A DNA stretch of 64,000 nt from Tenrec ecaudatus (Eukaryota > Chordata > Mammalia > Afrosoricida > Tenrecidae). This document shows, in pieces, positions 11,033 through 22,245 of this stretch. Within the stretch, counting starts at the first letter, position 1, and each line of letters starts with the position of its first letter. The notes under the pieces were generated by a model. It searched no databases, was not told the DNA's origin, and was given only the letters and a program-made list of their open reading frames with translations. The stretch is from assembly GCF_050624435.1 (NCBI RefSeq), contig NC_134534.1:66921501-66985500 (forward strand), written 5' to 3'. A program made the position numbers and the translations under genes.

Positions 11033-11424
11033 TGAACAGTGTAATGGTTATCAGCTTAAGGAGCCTCAGCTAGTAAATAGCACAATTAGAACATGATTTA
11101 TGACCTAACTTTGGTGCGATACAGCAACTATCAAGTATCAAATATTCACCAATAATATTACTAATCAGGTAATCAATTGGTCAGTGAATCCTGCTTCCAT
11201 AATGAGATGGAGCATTCCCATTACTACTGCTTCCTATTCAAAGAATCACCAGTATGCCACTTTCACTTACCTTTCTTCCTTCATTCTATTGGAGAAGGTG
11301 CAGGCCTGAAAGGTCAGCATCTGAATAATTGGTTCTACTCAATGAACAAGCAGGTGAAGCAGAAGTAGCGGCAGTTGTTTTGTTGTTGCTTGTTTGCTTT
11401 TCAGGACAACTAGTAAATCCTGAG
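11033..11424. other. No recognisable feature
   Basis: Short unique-looking spacer between two AfroSINEs of opposite orientation. Confidence 0.5.
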
Positions 11425-11638
11425 AACTGGCTCTGATGGCATAGTGGGTTCCATGCTGAGCAGCTAACTGCAAGGTCAGCAGTTCAAAACCATCATTGAG
11501 CCCTGTGGGAGAAAGGAGGTTTAATACTCCTGTGAAGCCTTACACTCTCAGAAACCCCCAAGGACAGCTCTACTCTGCCTTATAGGGTTGCTATGAGTTG
11601 GAATCAGCTCCACAGCAGAAAATTTGGTTTTGATTTAG
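11425..11638 (+). mobile_element. AfroSINE, near full length
   Basis: Head CTCTGATGGCATAGTGGGTT, B-box region GCAAGGTCAGCAGTTCAAA, tail TAGGGTTGCTATGAGTTGGA followed by CAGCTCCACAGCAG. The tail is one of the better preserved in the window. Confidence 0.85.
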
Positions 11639-11956
11639 TCCTTGCTGGTGATAACCTTTCGTATTGTGAGAACTAGGAGATTTTTCTAATTTTCTGAGAC
11701 TGGCCAAGTGAAAGATGTCTGAAAATATCACTCCTGACAAGAAGATTTTTCACACTATTTGTAAGCACCTTCACAGAACCTGGTCCAGTTTGTGCTCGAA
11801 GGACTCAGAAAGGCCTATGTTAAAGAGAATTGCTCTGGACACCACTGGTGGGAGTCTCACAGATGAACATATACGTGCTGACCACAAAATACAGCTATAG
11901 GTTGCTTCCCCACTGAACAGAGAGGGCGGATTATATACTGTACAACAACAACAAAC
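11639..11956. other. No recognisable feature
   Basis: No repeat or gene signal beyond a short chance frame. Confidence 0.5.
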
Positions 11957-12000
11957 ACCCTTGCCATCAAGTTGTTTCCAACTCATAGTTGGAATCTTTT
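11957..12000 (-). mobile_element. AfroSINE, first part, interrupted by L1
   Basis: The fragment CTTGCCATCAAGTTGTTTCC with ACTCATAG is the reversed AfroSINE tail. The element resumes at 12609 after the L1 insertion and is itself internally deleted. The last 13 bases (11988-12000) are one copy of the L1 target duplication. Confidence 0.6.
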
Positions 12001-12608
12001 TTTTTTTAGAGCATTTTATTGGGGGCTTATACAACTCTTATTACAATCCATACATCTATCCATTGTGTCAAACACATTTGTACATTTGTTGCCATCATCA
12101 TTCTCAAAACATTTGCTTTCTACTTGAGCCCTTGATATCAGCTCCTCATTTTTCCCTCTCCCTCCCGGCACCCCCCTCCCTCATAAACCCTTGATAATTT
12201 ATAAATTATTATTTTGTCATATCTTACACTGTCCAATGTCTCCCGTCACCTATTTTTCTGTTGTCCACTCCCCAGGGAGGAGGTTATATGTAGATCCCTG
12301 TAATCGGTTCCCTCTTTCCACCCCATCTTCCCTCCACCCTCCCGGTATCGCCACTCTCACAACTGGTCCTAAGGGGGATCATCTGTCCTGGATTCCCTGC
12401 ATTTCCAGTTCCTCCAGTGTACATCTTCTGGTCTAGCCAGATTTTTAAGGTAGAATTGGGATCATGATAGTGGAGGGAGGAAGCCTTTAAGAACTGGAGG
12501 AAAGGTGTAGGTTTCATTGGTGCTACCCTGCACCCTGACTGGCTGGTCTCCTCTCCGCAGCCCTTCTGTAAGGGGATGTCCAGTTGCCTGCAGATGGGCT
12601 TTGGCATT
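12001..12608 (-). mobile_element. L1 3' UTR, minus strand, with 13-bp TSD
   Basis: A 5'-truncated L1, about 608 bp, beginning with poly-T and GAGCATTTTATTGGGGGC, the reverse of the AATAAA-bearing L1 end. The duplication GTTGGAATCTTTT is identical at 11988-12000 and 12609-12621 and ends in TTTT, as expected for L1 endonuclease cutting. Internal landmarks are CTTGAGCCCTTGATATCAGC and CAGGGAGGAGGTTATATG. A long minus-strand frame over part of it is UTR sequence, not a gene. Confidence 0.88.
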
Positions 12609-12660
12609 GTTGGAATCTTTTGGGGAGCAGCTAGCCTCATCTTTTCCTTGAGAGGTGCGT
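12609..12660 (-). mobile_element. AfroSINE, second part
   Basis: Continues the interrupted SINE with GGGGAGCAGCTAGCCTCATC, which matches the reversed body. The head is missing. A direct repeat TGCTGGCAGGCCT follows near 12675-12715. Confidence 0.55.
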
Positions 12661-14194
12661 AGCAGTGTTGCACAGTGCTGGCAGGCCTAACTCTATAGTG
12701 CTGGCAGGCCTCCTTACGTAAAGGAAGCCTGCCTTGCCTGCTCAACTGAATGCAAACCCCAGCGGAGAGCACAATAGATGCAACTGCAGACAGAAACCCG
12801 AATGACAGTCATCAAGGCTTAGAGGCTATTTAGTGGCCAGGAATGTTAATTTTGTTCTAATAGTAAAACATTAGACCCTTCTCAGAGATAGAAGTTCCTT
12901 TCTCCACCTAATTCACAGATCCTGGGGAAAATATTTAACTTTATTTTCTTAGGATAACTTTAGATGGTCTCTTACTTGTAAATGCTTGATCAGACTATTT
13001 ACCATTTGAAGATGCTTCATCTCTCCGTAAAATGCCAATTAGTTTTTCTTTCCTTCGTTATTAGTAATTGCTCATACCTCTTTGAAGACGCTTAGGTGCT
13101 CTAGTACTGAAATGTATTATGATCACTTACGTAGAAAGAAAAGTCTCTAAAAGGGAGTAATGCCCTTTCTTTTTACATTTATAGTTCCATTCGGCCTATG
13201 AATTTGCTCAGCAAACTATCGAGTTATATCCCTATTTGATAGACAATCAGCCTACCTGAGAGGCGGCCTTCTCCAGGGGGCCATTTCATCTGGTCAGATA
13301 TCAAATGGCTTGTTGATTATTCTGACTTCAAAGGCTTCTTGTGCTGAGACCTTCAAGGTGGTCTGCAAGGCCCTGAGTGTTGAGGCCACCTGTCAATGTA
13401 ACTTCCAAATTAAAGAGAACTGTTAGGAAATGAAGGGTAAACTTCCTGTCCTTCAGATTAGGCTGATTAACCTTGAGCAATTTTACTTCTTCAATACCAG
13501 CTAGCATGGGGAAAATATCATGGGCAAGGGACCTATTCCCTTTATTGGCGTGGTGTGCGCACTTGCTTGTCAAAAATAAAAATAAATATCCATTCACAGA
13601 GTTGTAAGTTTGTAAGAAATGTTGATTAGAAGATTACACTCACTATTTGTGTCTTTGTGAGAATATTTTATATTATTGAAAAGCAATCATTTGAGGTCTC
13701 TGTAACTCAGGTTCTAAAGAATATTTCAAAGAGAAAAATTCAGTTGTTGGTCACCTAGTAAGGCTTTCATTTTGCCTTGCAAAACTTTAGTAATGTGAAG
13801 ATGTGTCTATTTTTGTGTATTGTTATTTATAAAATGATACTGCTTCTTGAATAAAAAATAGGGCAGCTGAGAATCCTTTTTAAACCTTAGATATTTGTTC
13901 TGACTTTGTTAAAATATGTCTTATTTATTATAATTCATGTATAATTATGAAATATGTCCTGGATCTTCTAACACACCAGAAACAAACAAACAAAAAGAAT
14001 GTCATTACTTTATGCTTAGCATTGGTTTGCTCTTTTGTTTTTTATCTTTCTGCTTTGTAATAATTTTCACCTTATGGCAAAGATGTAAAAATAGAGAAGT
14101 TCCATTTGCTTTTTACTCAGCTTCCCTGCTAGCTTCCCCTAATGTTAATTTCTTGTTAACCAGCGTAGTTTTCTTCTTTGACCCCAGCATTTTT
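12661..14194. other. No recognisable feature
   Basis: About 1.5 kb with no repeat or gene I can name, AT-rich after 13560. A short direct repeat (TGCTGGCAGGCCT, twice) lies at the left end. Confidence 0.45.
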
Positions 14195-14512
14195 TTCTAT
14201 TAAATACTTTTATTGGGGGCTCTTAATCTCTTATCATCATCCATACATTCATCCACTGTGTCGAGTACATTTACACATCATCATTTTCAAAGCATTCTCT
14301 TCCCACTTGAGTCACTGATATCAGCTCCCCATTTCTTCCCCCTCCCTCCCCTACCCACTCACCCTCACAACCCCTTGATAAGTTATAGATTATTATTTTC
14401 ATATCTTACATCGCTCTCCGCTCCTCACCCACTTTTCCGTTTGTCTCACTGGGAGGAGGTTATAGGTTGGTTCTTGTGATTGATTCCCCTTTTCTCCCCC
14501 CACCCTTCCCTA
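14195..14512 (-). mobile_element. L1 3' UTR fragment, minus strand
   Basis: Begins ACTTTTATTGGGGGCTCTTA and continues with CATCCATACATTCATCCACT, ending near GATTCCCCTTTTCTCCCCCC. It is about 320 bp of the same L1 type as 12001-12608, 5'-truncated. No clear duplication was found. Confidence 0.75.
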
Positions 14513-15984
14513 ATCCTAGGGTAGTTTTAAAATCCTAAGAAATTAACTTTGGTAAAATACAATTAACTAACCTTTATTTGAATCTTCAGGTCTCCCACGA
14601 ATCTTTTCTCTCCTCCAGGATCCAAGGTGCATTTCGTTGTTGTTGCAATCTGTGGAGTTTTCAGGGATTCATTTTTTAAAAGTGGGTTGCCATTCCTATC
14701 TCCCTAGTCTTACCTTAATCTCAATTAGAATAAAATCACAGCACCCTGCCATATTGTTATTTTCCCTCACTTTTATGTTTAGACGTTGGTTCTTTTCATT
14801 GTCATCCGTTAGGAAATGGTGGGAGATAGTCTGCTGGACAAAGATAACTAGCCATACGAAAGACAGTATCTATAGTCTTGAAGTTTTCACTCAAGGAGAA
14901 AAATCAAGACACCCAGAATATACTACTGAATTGGTAGCAAAGAGAAGAATGCAAACAAGTTGGCTACAGCTACTTCTTCGTATTAAAAAATATTTCAGTA
15001 ATAATCACATTTATTTGGATTTGAGGGAAAAATTTATGAAAAAAATTCTGTTGAAAATATTTGTTGCCCTTAATATGTTGGCAACTAACCCGCTTTACCC
15101 CCTTTTTTATGGAAGCCGTGCATAGCGGGAATAATAACAAATCATTGGGTTTCAAAATATTGAATTTGATATATCTGGGAAAAGGAATGCTGAACGGAGT
15201 TTTAAAAGTTTAAGCATGTATTTTTCACTTTATAACATCAGTTGACTTTTTTGAAATATACTTTTTATTAATACATTTTCCACAATTTTAAACTTATTCT
15301 ACAGTAAGCTCTCTTATTGAGTATGGAATAAAATATTCTTAGCAAGTAAGGCTTTGTATAAACACTAGGCTCTCAGACCAAGCTCACTACCAACTACACT
15401 GGCAAACTCATGTGCTGCCCTGGAGAACCGCTGACTTTGCTGTGATCTTCATGGAGCAGATTCGGAGAAGCCTTTCACACCTGGGCAATCTCGGACAACG
15501 GTCACTCAAGCACACGCCGATTAAAAGTAATAGTTACGATTTAAATGCAGCACTCCCGATTCCAGTCAAACTAAGCGTCCATGTAAATACATCTTGGAAT
15601 ACATCTTCTAAGAGTGAGGGAGAGGAAGAGGTAGAAGGAGAGCCAGAGGGACGAGACAGAGAAGTCGAAGCGTGAGATTGTGGATAGAGAAAGATGAAAA
15701 TAGTGAGAAGAAGAGAAAGAGGAAAAACCAAAGGATTATATTCAATAGGTAGTTGTTGAAATAAGGAAGAGGATAGCACTTGCAAAATGGAGTAAATCTC
15801 ACATTTTGAGCTAAGTGTTGCTAATCTGACCTTCCCACAAGGGGGCCATGATTTTAACTGTGAGAGTTGTGTGAGACCAAAATATGTTATGCGCTCTGAA
15901 AAGGTACATTATCATGTGTGTGCACGCGCGCGCCGCAGAAAAACTGACCCTAAATTCTGGAATTTTTTTTTTTACAGTAGCTAT
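14513..15984. other. Unrecognised stretch with a 162-codon open frame and a purine-rich patch
   Basis: The frame at 14637-15125 (plus) has no domain, signal peptide or repeat that I recognise and its composition follows the AT-rich surroundings, so I do not call it a gene. A purine-rich strand lies at 15605-15730 (runs of GAGG, GAAG and AGAG). A short CGCGCGCG-like patch lies near 15925. Confidence 0.4.
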
Positions 15985-16158
15985 AACAAGATCAGCACTT
16001 CTAAACCACCAGCCTATCCGTGGGAGAAAGACGGGGCTTTCTATTCCAGCAAAGAGTTACAGTCTTGCAAACTCACAGAGGCAGGTCTACCCTGTCCTAT
16101 AGGGCCACTATTTTGCAAGTCAGAATCAACTTGGCAGCAATGAGATTGGTTTAGAGAA
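15985..16158 (+). mobile_element. AfroSINE, head missing
   Basis: Starts in the B-box region (AGCACTTCTAAACCACCAG), followed by GTGGGAGAAAGACGGGGCTT and CCTGTCCTATAGGGCCACTA. The tail reads GTCAGAATCAACTTGGCAGC. Confidence 0.8.
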
Positions 16159-16799
16159 TATCAGATTACAGAGACTGAGGAATACCAAATGACAGTCCCT
16201 TCACTTTGCCCAGGATTTCCTTCCTCCAGCATCAGAGATTTCAGTTCCTCGGACTTTCTTCTTACTCTTTGATCGTCATTCTCTCCTTCTCTATTGGATC
16301 ATTTTTCTTGCTATATGAAGATTCTCCAGAATCCACCATTTTTTCCCCAAAAATCTCCATGAATCCAAGTCCTTTTCCAGTGATTACCCTATTATGATTC
16401 TCTCCAGCATCTTTTAAAAGAGGTCTTTCCCAAGCTTTTTCCACTTGCTTACCTCCAGTCACTCTTGTACTCATTCAGCTGAGGTCCACCCATTATTGGG
16501 CTGAAGCTGCACTCATCCATGAACTCTATGTGCCAAGTGCAATATGTGAATCTTGACTTTAGCTTTCTCAACCTCCTCAAAATCTGGCTCCGGCCCAAAC
16601 AGTCACTTGGCCTCCCTCTTGACCAAACCTGAAATCGTTCCAGGTGCAAGTATTTCATGCTCGTTGTAACAAAATGTCTTCCCTGGTCATTTAAATACTG
16701 ATGATGTATTTTCTTTCTTACTCATTACTTGTATATTTATCTTTGTATTATTATGTAATCTTACCACTTTAATCTGTTTCCGCTTTTTATTGTTTCTGT
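16159..16799. other. No recognisable feature
   Basis: Pyrimidine-rich plus strand at 16200-16480. Short frames only. Confidence 0.45.
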
Positions 16800-17162
16800 G
16801 GGGTTTTCCAGTTTGTGAAGTACTGAGGCACTAGACCCATAGAGATATAGACTGAGGCAAGGGTTTATAGAGGTAGGGGTTGATGGAGGGTGCAGAATAG
16901 GGAAGGTGAGGGGATTGGAGAGCAAACAATGTATGTAGGCGGGGGTAGGAGCTCTAGAACGGATTGTGATTACCCAATTCATTTTTTTTAAAAAAGATTT
17001 AACCATGAGAAAAGGGAAAAGAAAATGTTCTATAATTGTTTGATAATCATGGGATAGTGAGGGTAATGATCAATAGGATAATTCCTCCTGATATGACTGA
17101 ACTACTGAATTGTATGATGTGTGGATTATGTGTCAATAAAACAACAAACAAACAAAACAAAA
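16800..17162 (+). mobile_element. L1 3' end of another lineage, plus strand
   Basis: Ends GTATGATGTGTGGATTATGTG then TCAATAAAAC and an A-rich tail with CAAACAAACAAAAC. Upstream are AATCATGGGATAGTGAGGGT and AGCTCTAGAACGGATTGTGA. The tail differs from the AATAAAATGATTTT type used by the other L1 copies. The 5' limit is uncertain. Confidence 0.55.
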
Positions 17163-17427
17163 AGCCTTAGGCCAATTGAATCCTAACCTTTCTGAAATAC
17201 TTTTCACTCTGGGCTACAAGGCACCCCTTTCTAGGTTTCAGCTTAAATCACTTGCCACTTCTTGATTGCCTTTGTTGGCTCATTGACATCTGTCTGCCCT
17301 TGAATTCTAGTGATCTCAGTAGTTATTTCTCAATTAGTTTCTCTTATTTTTAGATACCTGCTCCTGGGGCAACCCCATTCCACTTAGGCCTTCATTTATA
17401 GATAGCTGATAATTCTCACAATCACAG

Positions 17428-17637
17428 TTTTCTCACTGCCATCAAATTGATACAGACTCAAAGCAGAGCACCTCTCTAGGACAGAATAGAACTGGCCCTA
17501 TGGGTTTACAAGACTGTGAATCTATGATGAGAAAGTCTTATCTTTCTCCAAGGAACTGCAGGTAGGCTTGAACTGAAGGTGGGTTTGAACTGCTAACCTT
17601 ATGGTTAACTGCCCAATAAGTAATCTACAATGCCTCT
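17428..17637 (-). mobile_element. AfroSINE, minus strand
   Basis: Tail CACTGCCATCAAATTGATAC at the left. The body GGACAGAATAGAACTGGCCC and head-side GAACTGCTAACCTTATGGTT are clear. It extends through most of the tRNA-derived head. Confidence 0.8.
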
Positions 17638-18084
17638 AGAGTCTAGACCATTTTTCTGGATTCAATGCTTCAATATTATCCACAGGGACATCTGATTTTT
17701 CAACCTATCCCTCCTTGGTTGTCCTCATCCCCCTACCACTCCTACCTTGATAGTTCCTATTCCTTCAATTCTCTAGTTCCCTCAGTAAAAGTCTATAGCT
17801 TCTTTTCTAAAACATTCTCGAATCTAGCAATGCTTACTCAATATCATTCTTCCATTTTTCTTCACAACAAATTTGAGTTTGTTGGATCGGTAGTATGCTC
17901 AAGTGAAAAGCTACAAATGGATTTGGGGCGTTCACTGTTATCCGTAACCTTCTGCAAACCACGTGCTTTAATACCATTCCCTTCTCCAGTTTTGTTTTGT
18001 TTGTTTGTTTGTTTTTTTAATTTACAATCCTTGGATCACACAGGCCGGTGTGTTTCTGCCAGCAGTTTTGGCACCCTTGAAGTA
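17638..18084. other. No confident feature
   Basis: A 185-codon plus-strand frame overlaps here and runs into the RTE relic on the other strand; it is a chance frame. At 18025-18058, TTGGATCACACAGGCCGGTG resembles an internal piece of the L1 3' UTR, too short to call. Confidence 0.45.
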
Positions 18085-18218
18085 CACAAATTATCTTCCT
18101 TTAAATTTTTTGTTGAGATTTTAATATCTTTCTGGTATTCTTTGCTTTCAGCCAAGATCCATTTGACATCAGCAATGATATCCCTTGGTCCATGTCATCT
18201 TCTAAATCCAGCTTGCAC

Positions 18219-18458
18219 CTAAGGTAGCTCCCTGTCAATATATTGCTGCAACCATTGTTGGATGATCTTCAGCAAAATTTTACTTACATGTGATATCAAT
18301 GATATTGTTTCACAGTTTGAGCATTCTGTTGAGTCACTTTTCCTTGGAATGGGTTTAGATATGGATCTCTTCCAATCAGCTGGGCAAGTAGCTGTCTTCC
18401 AAATTTCCTGGTACAGATGAGTGAGTGCTTCCTGTGCTTCATCATCTTGCTGAAACAC
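18219..18458 (-). pseudogene. RTE reverse transcriptase fragment
   Basis: A 79-codon frame covering the finger region of an RTE-type reverse transcriptase. It contains TCPADWKRS, IPRKSDSTECSN and LISHVSKILLKIIQ, matching the recalled family pattern 'WPxDWKxSIxxPIPKKGDxxxCSNYRTIALISHASKxxLKI'. N of the usual NYR triplet is kept but followed by C. There is no catalytic aspartate pair. Confidence 0.7.
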
Positions 18459-19124
18459 TTCAGTGTGTATTCTGTCAATTCCTGGAGACGTTTTTTTTGG
18501 ATAATGCTTTCAGTGCAGCTTAAACTTCATTCTACACCCTTGGCTCTTGACCATATGCTACCCCCTGAAATGATGGAATGTCAACAAGTTGTTTTTGGTA
18601 TAATGATTTTGTGTATTCTTACCATCTTCTTTTTATGCTTCCTGCATCATTCAATATTTTGCCTATAGAATCTTTTAATATTGCAATTCAAGGCTTGAAT
18701 TTTTCCTTGAGTTCATTCAGTTTCAGATATGCTAAGTATGTTCTTCCTTTTTTGTTTTATACTTCTAGTTCTTTTCATATTTCATTATACTATTTTACTT
18801 TGTCTTCTCCAGTTTCCCATTGAAATGTTTTATTCAGCTTTTTTACTTCATGCTTTCTTCCATTTCCTTAAGATACTCTAAGATTAAGAGCAAGTTTGAG
18901 TCTCGTCTGACATTCCACTTTGATCTTTTCTTACTTTTCCTGTCTTTTTAATGACATTTTGCTTTCTTCATGAATGATAGTCTTGATGTCCTCCACAGGT
19001 CATCAGGTCTTCTGTCATTTGTGTTAAATGTGTCAAATCTGCTCTTCAGATGTTCTTGAAATTCAGGTGGGATAGACTCAAGGTCACAGTTTGGCTCTTG
19101 TAGATTTGTTTTAATTTTCTTCAT

Positions 19125-19452
19125 CTATATCCTGAACTTCCATATGAACAATTGATGGTCTGTTTCAAAGTCATCCCCTGGCCTGGTTTTAGCTGCTGAT
19201 ATCAAACTTCTCCATCGTCTCTTCCCACAGATGTAGTCCATTTGATTTCTGTATATTCCATCTGGGGAAGTCCATAGGCATGGACTTCCAAAGTCCAATT
19301 GCTTTTTGTGTTGTTGATAAAAAGGTATTTGCTGTGAACAAGTCATTGGTTTTGCAAAATTCTATCATGTTACTTCCAGCTTCATTTCTATCACCAAATC
19401 CATATTTTCCAATAATGTTATTTCCTCTTTGTATCCCGCCTTTATATTCCAA
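19125..19452 (-). pseudogene. RTE endonuclease fragment
   Basis: Two overlapping frames, one frameshifted into the other, together give the C-terminal part of an APE-type endonuclease: IEFCKTNDLFTANTFL, then TSPDG..RNQMDYI, then AKTRPG..F.TDHQL..WKF. The need to change frame shows the copy is broken. Confidence 0.7.
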
Positions 19453-19660
19453 TCATGAATAACTATCAATGAATCTTGATTGGATGTCTGACCAATTTCC
19501 AACTGAAGTCCTTGATAAAATTCTTCATTTTCTTATTCCTACCGTTTATGATTAGTGCATAAATTTGAATAATAGTTATATTGATTGGATGTCCATGAAG
19601 GTGGATGATACAATCCTGTTAAAGACTATAACTTGCCTTTCAGTTCACCAATCCTGGATT

Positions 19661-19999
19661 TCATACAAAGAAAACAATGCACAAGAAAAGAGGGCTGGGG
19701 TCTACAAAACAAAATAAAACAGAAAAGCTTTATTTGAAAAGATAACAGAATACTAATAAAAACTAGGGGAAAAGATTAATTGGGACAGAAGGGAGAACAA
19801 ATAATAAGGGGTCAATTGTAACCTAACTATATCTGCCTTAGTCCACTTTCCAATGCAATCGACCTGATAGCAAAGCCATTCACATCTCTGATCCATAGAC
19901 AAAGAGGATCCACTGCAGGCTTAATTTTGAGATTTCATTGTCAGCCATTGCTTTCTGGAAACCAAGTGCTTAGCATTTAAGCTCCCTCCAGTCTTGGAT
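19661..19999. other. No recognisable feature
   Basis: A-rich sequence follows the RTE relic. There is nothing identifiable up to the L1 fragment. Confidence 0.45.
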
Positions 20000-20240
20000 T
20001 CATTGGATCACACAGGCAAGCGTGCTTCTTCCTGTGGACTTAGCTGACACCTCAATTAAATGACTGCTGTTTTTAAGAACAGCCTTTAAGACTTCTGACA
20101 TTCTTCTTTCTGATAGCCAGGCAGCATCTGCTTTCTTGACCACCGTTTGCTGTAGCACCCGCCTTCAGTGATCTCTTCATGAGGGCAACTACTGAGTAGG
20201 TCCACATCAGAAGAACGGATTGTTCTTAAATTAGGGCTAT
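20000..20240 (-). mobile_element. Diverged L1 3' UTR fragment, minus strand
   Basis: Parallels the inner part of the long copy at 24469-25960: GGATCACACAGGCAAGCGTG, CTTCTTCCTGTGGACTTAGC, GATAGCCAGGCAGCATCTGC and TTCTTGACCACCGTTTGCTG. It is more diverged than the other copies. Confidence 0.6.
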
Positions 20241-21574
20241 GATTAAGTGCAAGCTCAAAACGCCACTCACAAATAGGTAGGGTTTATATGTATGTCCCTG
20301 GTGTGGACCTTTGTGAAGGCACTCTGAGACAAATGTTTTTGCAATGCAGTGAATTATTTAATATGGCCTTTGTTCTTACCACCAGATGAGCTTCATTTTG
20401 CTATAGGTTTTGAATAAGGTGAAGGAAGTTACTGATTCGGTTATATGATGCAACTGTGAATGATTGTTAATAAGGTTAATTGTGATTGTCATCCTATTGG
20501 AAGGAACATCTCACTACTAGCAAGAGAAAAGACTGAGGTGTCTTTTATGTCCTTTGGACCCCAAACGTCCTGTACATTGAACCTGCTTGATCCAGAAGAT
20601 CGCTGGACCCCTGTTGATGGAGCAGCAGAGGAATGGCAGCAGAGGTAAGAGCCACACCATGACACAGAGCAGTGGACTTCCCAGCCCTGAGAAGAAATAA
20701 AGCTGAGTGCTATTAGGCAGGAGACTGGATTGTAGGGTAGAATGACTCTGAACATTTAATTGGGGTAGCTGAGTCCCTTTAGGTTAAAGTTTATACTGGA
20801 GTGGCATGCCCTTTGGGCGATCATTGGTATGCCTAAACGAGTTTTGTAACATTGCCCATGCAGGGCATTGGCCAGACCACGAGGCTGAGGGCCAGAGAGA
20901 GGCCTGCCTGTGGGTACCACAGAGAAGAAACTGTCCTGATGGAACAACTGTATCCTGAGCACTTCTCTTCTGAATTGTAACTTGTTAAATTCCCTACTAC
21001 ACCCTATAATCTTGAGCATCATCTGCTAAATGTGATGTGGTCATTACAACGAAGTAAAGACTGGAGATGAAAAGTAGAGAATGCTCTGGGAGAATCCGTT
21101 GGTGTTAGAATCGGTAAGGACGCATGGTGGGTGAGCTATGTCTCCCCTCAGTTTCATAGAAATACGCATTGGGCAATGCTCATGTGTCTGATTTTCATGC
21201 CCCCTGTCATCTCATTTATTTTTTATAGCATGAAGTTTTTATAGTATGAGTTCTCTCATATTACTGAGAAAACCTGTCTGTAGCCATCCATGGATTACAG
21301 ACGTGTTTAAAAACATGTTGTTTGGAAATAGCCTAAGCATGTATGAACTGAACCCGTAGCAATCCATCTTTGCTTACCCTCGTATATTATGTCAAGTCAC
21401 AAGAGAACAACGATTGTATGAGATTTTGAGAATAGGAAAGTGTATTGAGACCTAAGTTGTTATCTATGGTGAGTAGGACAGAGATGTAAAGGAGGACTCT
21501 GAAGGGACTCTTAAGGTGATGATCTAACTGTTAACAGGGAAGGGTAAACAAGTAATCATAATTATGTCACCAAT
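20241..21574. other. No confident feature; contains a small shared repeat
   Basis: A frame at 20460-20648 ends next to a GGTAAGAGCC splice-donor-like string but has no family resemblance and no matching acceptor. At 21261-21330 a block (ACTGAGAAAACCTGTCTGTA) resembles one at 62101-62170. Confidence 0.4.
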
Positions 21575-21644
21575 CTGTACCTGTGAACCAAACACCAGCA
21601 TCCTTGTCATAAAGCCCATTATGACTCATTGAGGCCCTCTAGAG
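21575..21644 (-). mobile_element. AfroSINE, first part, interrupted by hAT
   Basis: The reversed tail CATCCTTGTCATAAAGCCC with CATTATGACTCATTGAGG leads to the hAT insertion. The rest of the same SINE continues from 21858. Confidence 0.7.
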
Positions 21645-21857
21645 AAGGGGTCCTTAAACTTTTTAATGTCCCTCAGACCATTGGAGGGCTGGGCTATAGT
21701 TAAAAAAAAACAAAAAAACTATGAACAAATTCCTATGGACCCGGGACAAGTCGGCTGCTAAGCAGGACAGGCAGTGACAACAAAAACACCTACCCGGACA
21801 GATAAATGTCCTCGGCGGGCTGCATGTGGCCGGTGGGCCATAGTTTGAGGACCCCTG
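21645..21857 (+). mobile_element. hAT MITE, OC1-like, inside an AfroSINE
   Basis: About 213 bp, from AAGGGGTCCTTAAACTTTTT to AGTTTGAGGACCCCTG; the terminal inverted repeats match over roughly 14 bases. CTAGAG is present directly at both edges (21639-21644 and 21858-21863), the worn remains of an 8-bp duplication. Internal blocks CCCTCAGACCATTGGAGGGC and TATGAACAAATTCCTATG match the copy at 1687-1913. No transposase. Confidence 0.78.
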
Positions 21858-21970
21858 CTAGAGGGCTTCTGAAGCTATAGATCTTTACATGAGCAGATAG
21901 CCTCATCTTTCTCTTGTGGAATGGCTTGTGGGTTTGAACCGCTAACCTGGTGGTTAGCAGTTCAACACTG
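21858..21970 (-). mobile_element. AfroSINE, second part
   Basis: Continues the SINE after the hAT with TATAGATCTTTACATGAGCA, AGCCTCATCTTTCTC and the reversed B-box GGGTTTGAACCGCTAACCTG. Confidence 0.75.
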
Positions 21971-22009
21971 AAATGTTAAATGTTTCATGACATAACATAT
22001 TCAAATTTT

Positions 22010-22245
22010 TTAAAACAAATATATACTTTGGACATATTGTCAGGCGAGACCACTCCCTGGAGAAGGCACCGAAGGAAAGAAGGCCCGGGAGGAGATGGAC
22101 TGACTCAGTGGCTGCAGCACTGGGCTCGCACACAGGAACAATGGTGAGGATGCCACAGGACCCGGCAGTGTTTCGTTCTATTGTGCAAAAAGGTCGCTAT
22201 GTGTCAGAACTGACTTGGTAGCCCCTAAAAACAGCTATAGCATCA
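22010..22245 (+). mobile_element. RTE/BovB 3' end, plus strand
   Basis: Contains TTTGGACATATTGTCAGGCG, ACTCCCTGGAGAAGGCACCG, GGAGATGGACTGACTCAGTG and GGCTGCAGCACTGGGCTC, the recalled 3' end of the afrotherian RTE. It ends GTCAGAACTGACTTGGTAGCC followed by CCTAAAAACAGC. This end segment resembles the AfroSINE tail. Confidence 0.75.

Larger units (their letters stand above)
18085..19660 (-). mobile_element. RTE/BovB-type LINE, decayed endonuclease and reverse transcriptase
   Basis: About 1.6 kb of a non-LTR retrotransposon on the minus strand, read from high to low coordinates. The endonuclease part shows TSPDGIYRNQMDYI near plus 19225-19270 and KTRPGDDFETDHQL near 19150-19195, where the family usually has an S/TDH catalytic end. 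The reverse transcriptase part shows ATCPADWKRSI, then ECSNCETISLISHVSKILLK near 18275-18335, and VQAGFRR near 18200. It breaks off before the YADD catalytic box. Several frameshifts and stops are present. RTE/BovB elements are known in Afrotheria and are linked to horizontal transfer. It is a dead 5'- and 3'-incomplete copy. Confidence 0.75.

Noticed and set aside
12284-12772. 162-codon minus-strand open frame
   Set aside because: It lies mostly in L1 3' UTR and continues into the host SINE remnant.
14637-15125. 162-codon plus-strand open frame
   Set aside because: No domain, signal or family resemblance; composition follows the AT-rich surroundings.
20460-20660. Possible exon ending at GGTAAGAGCC
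   Set aside because: The frame itself has no resemblance to a known protein and no convincing acceptor or partner exon was found.
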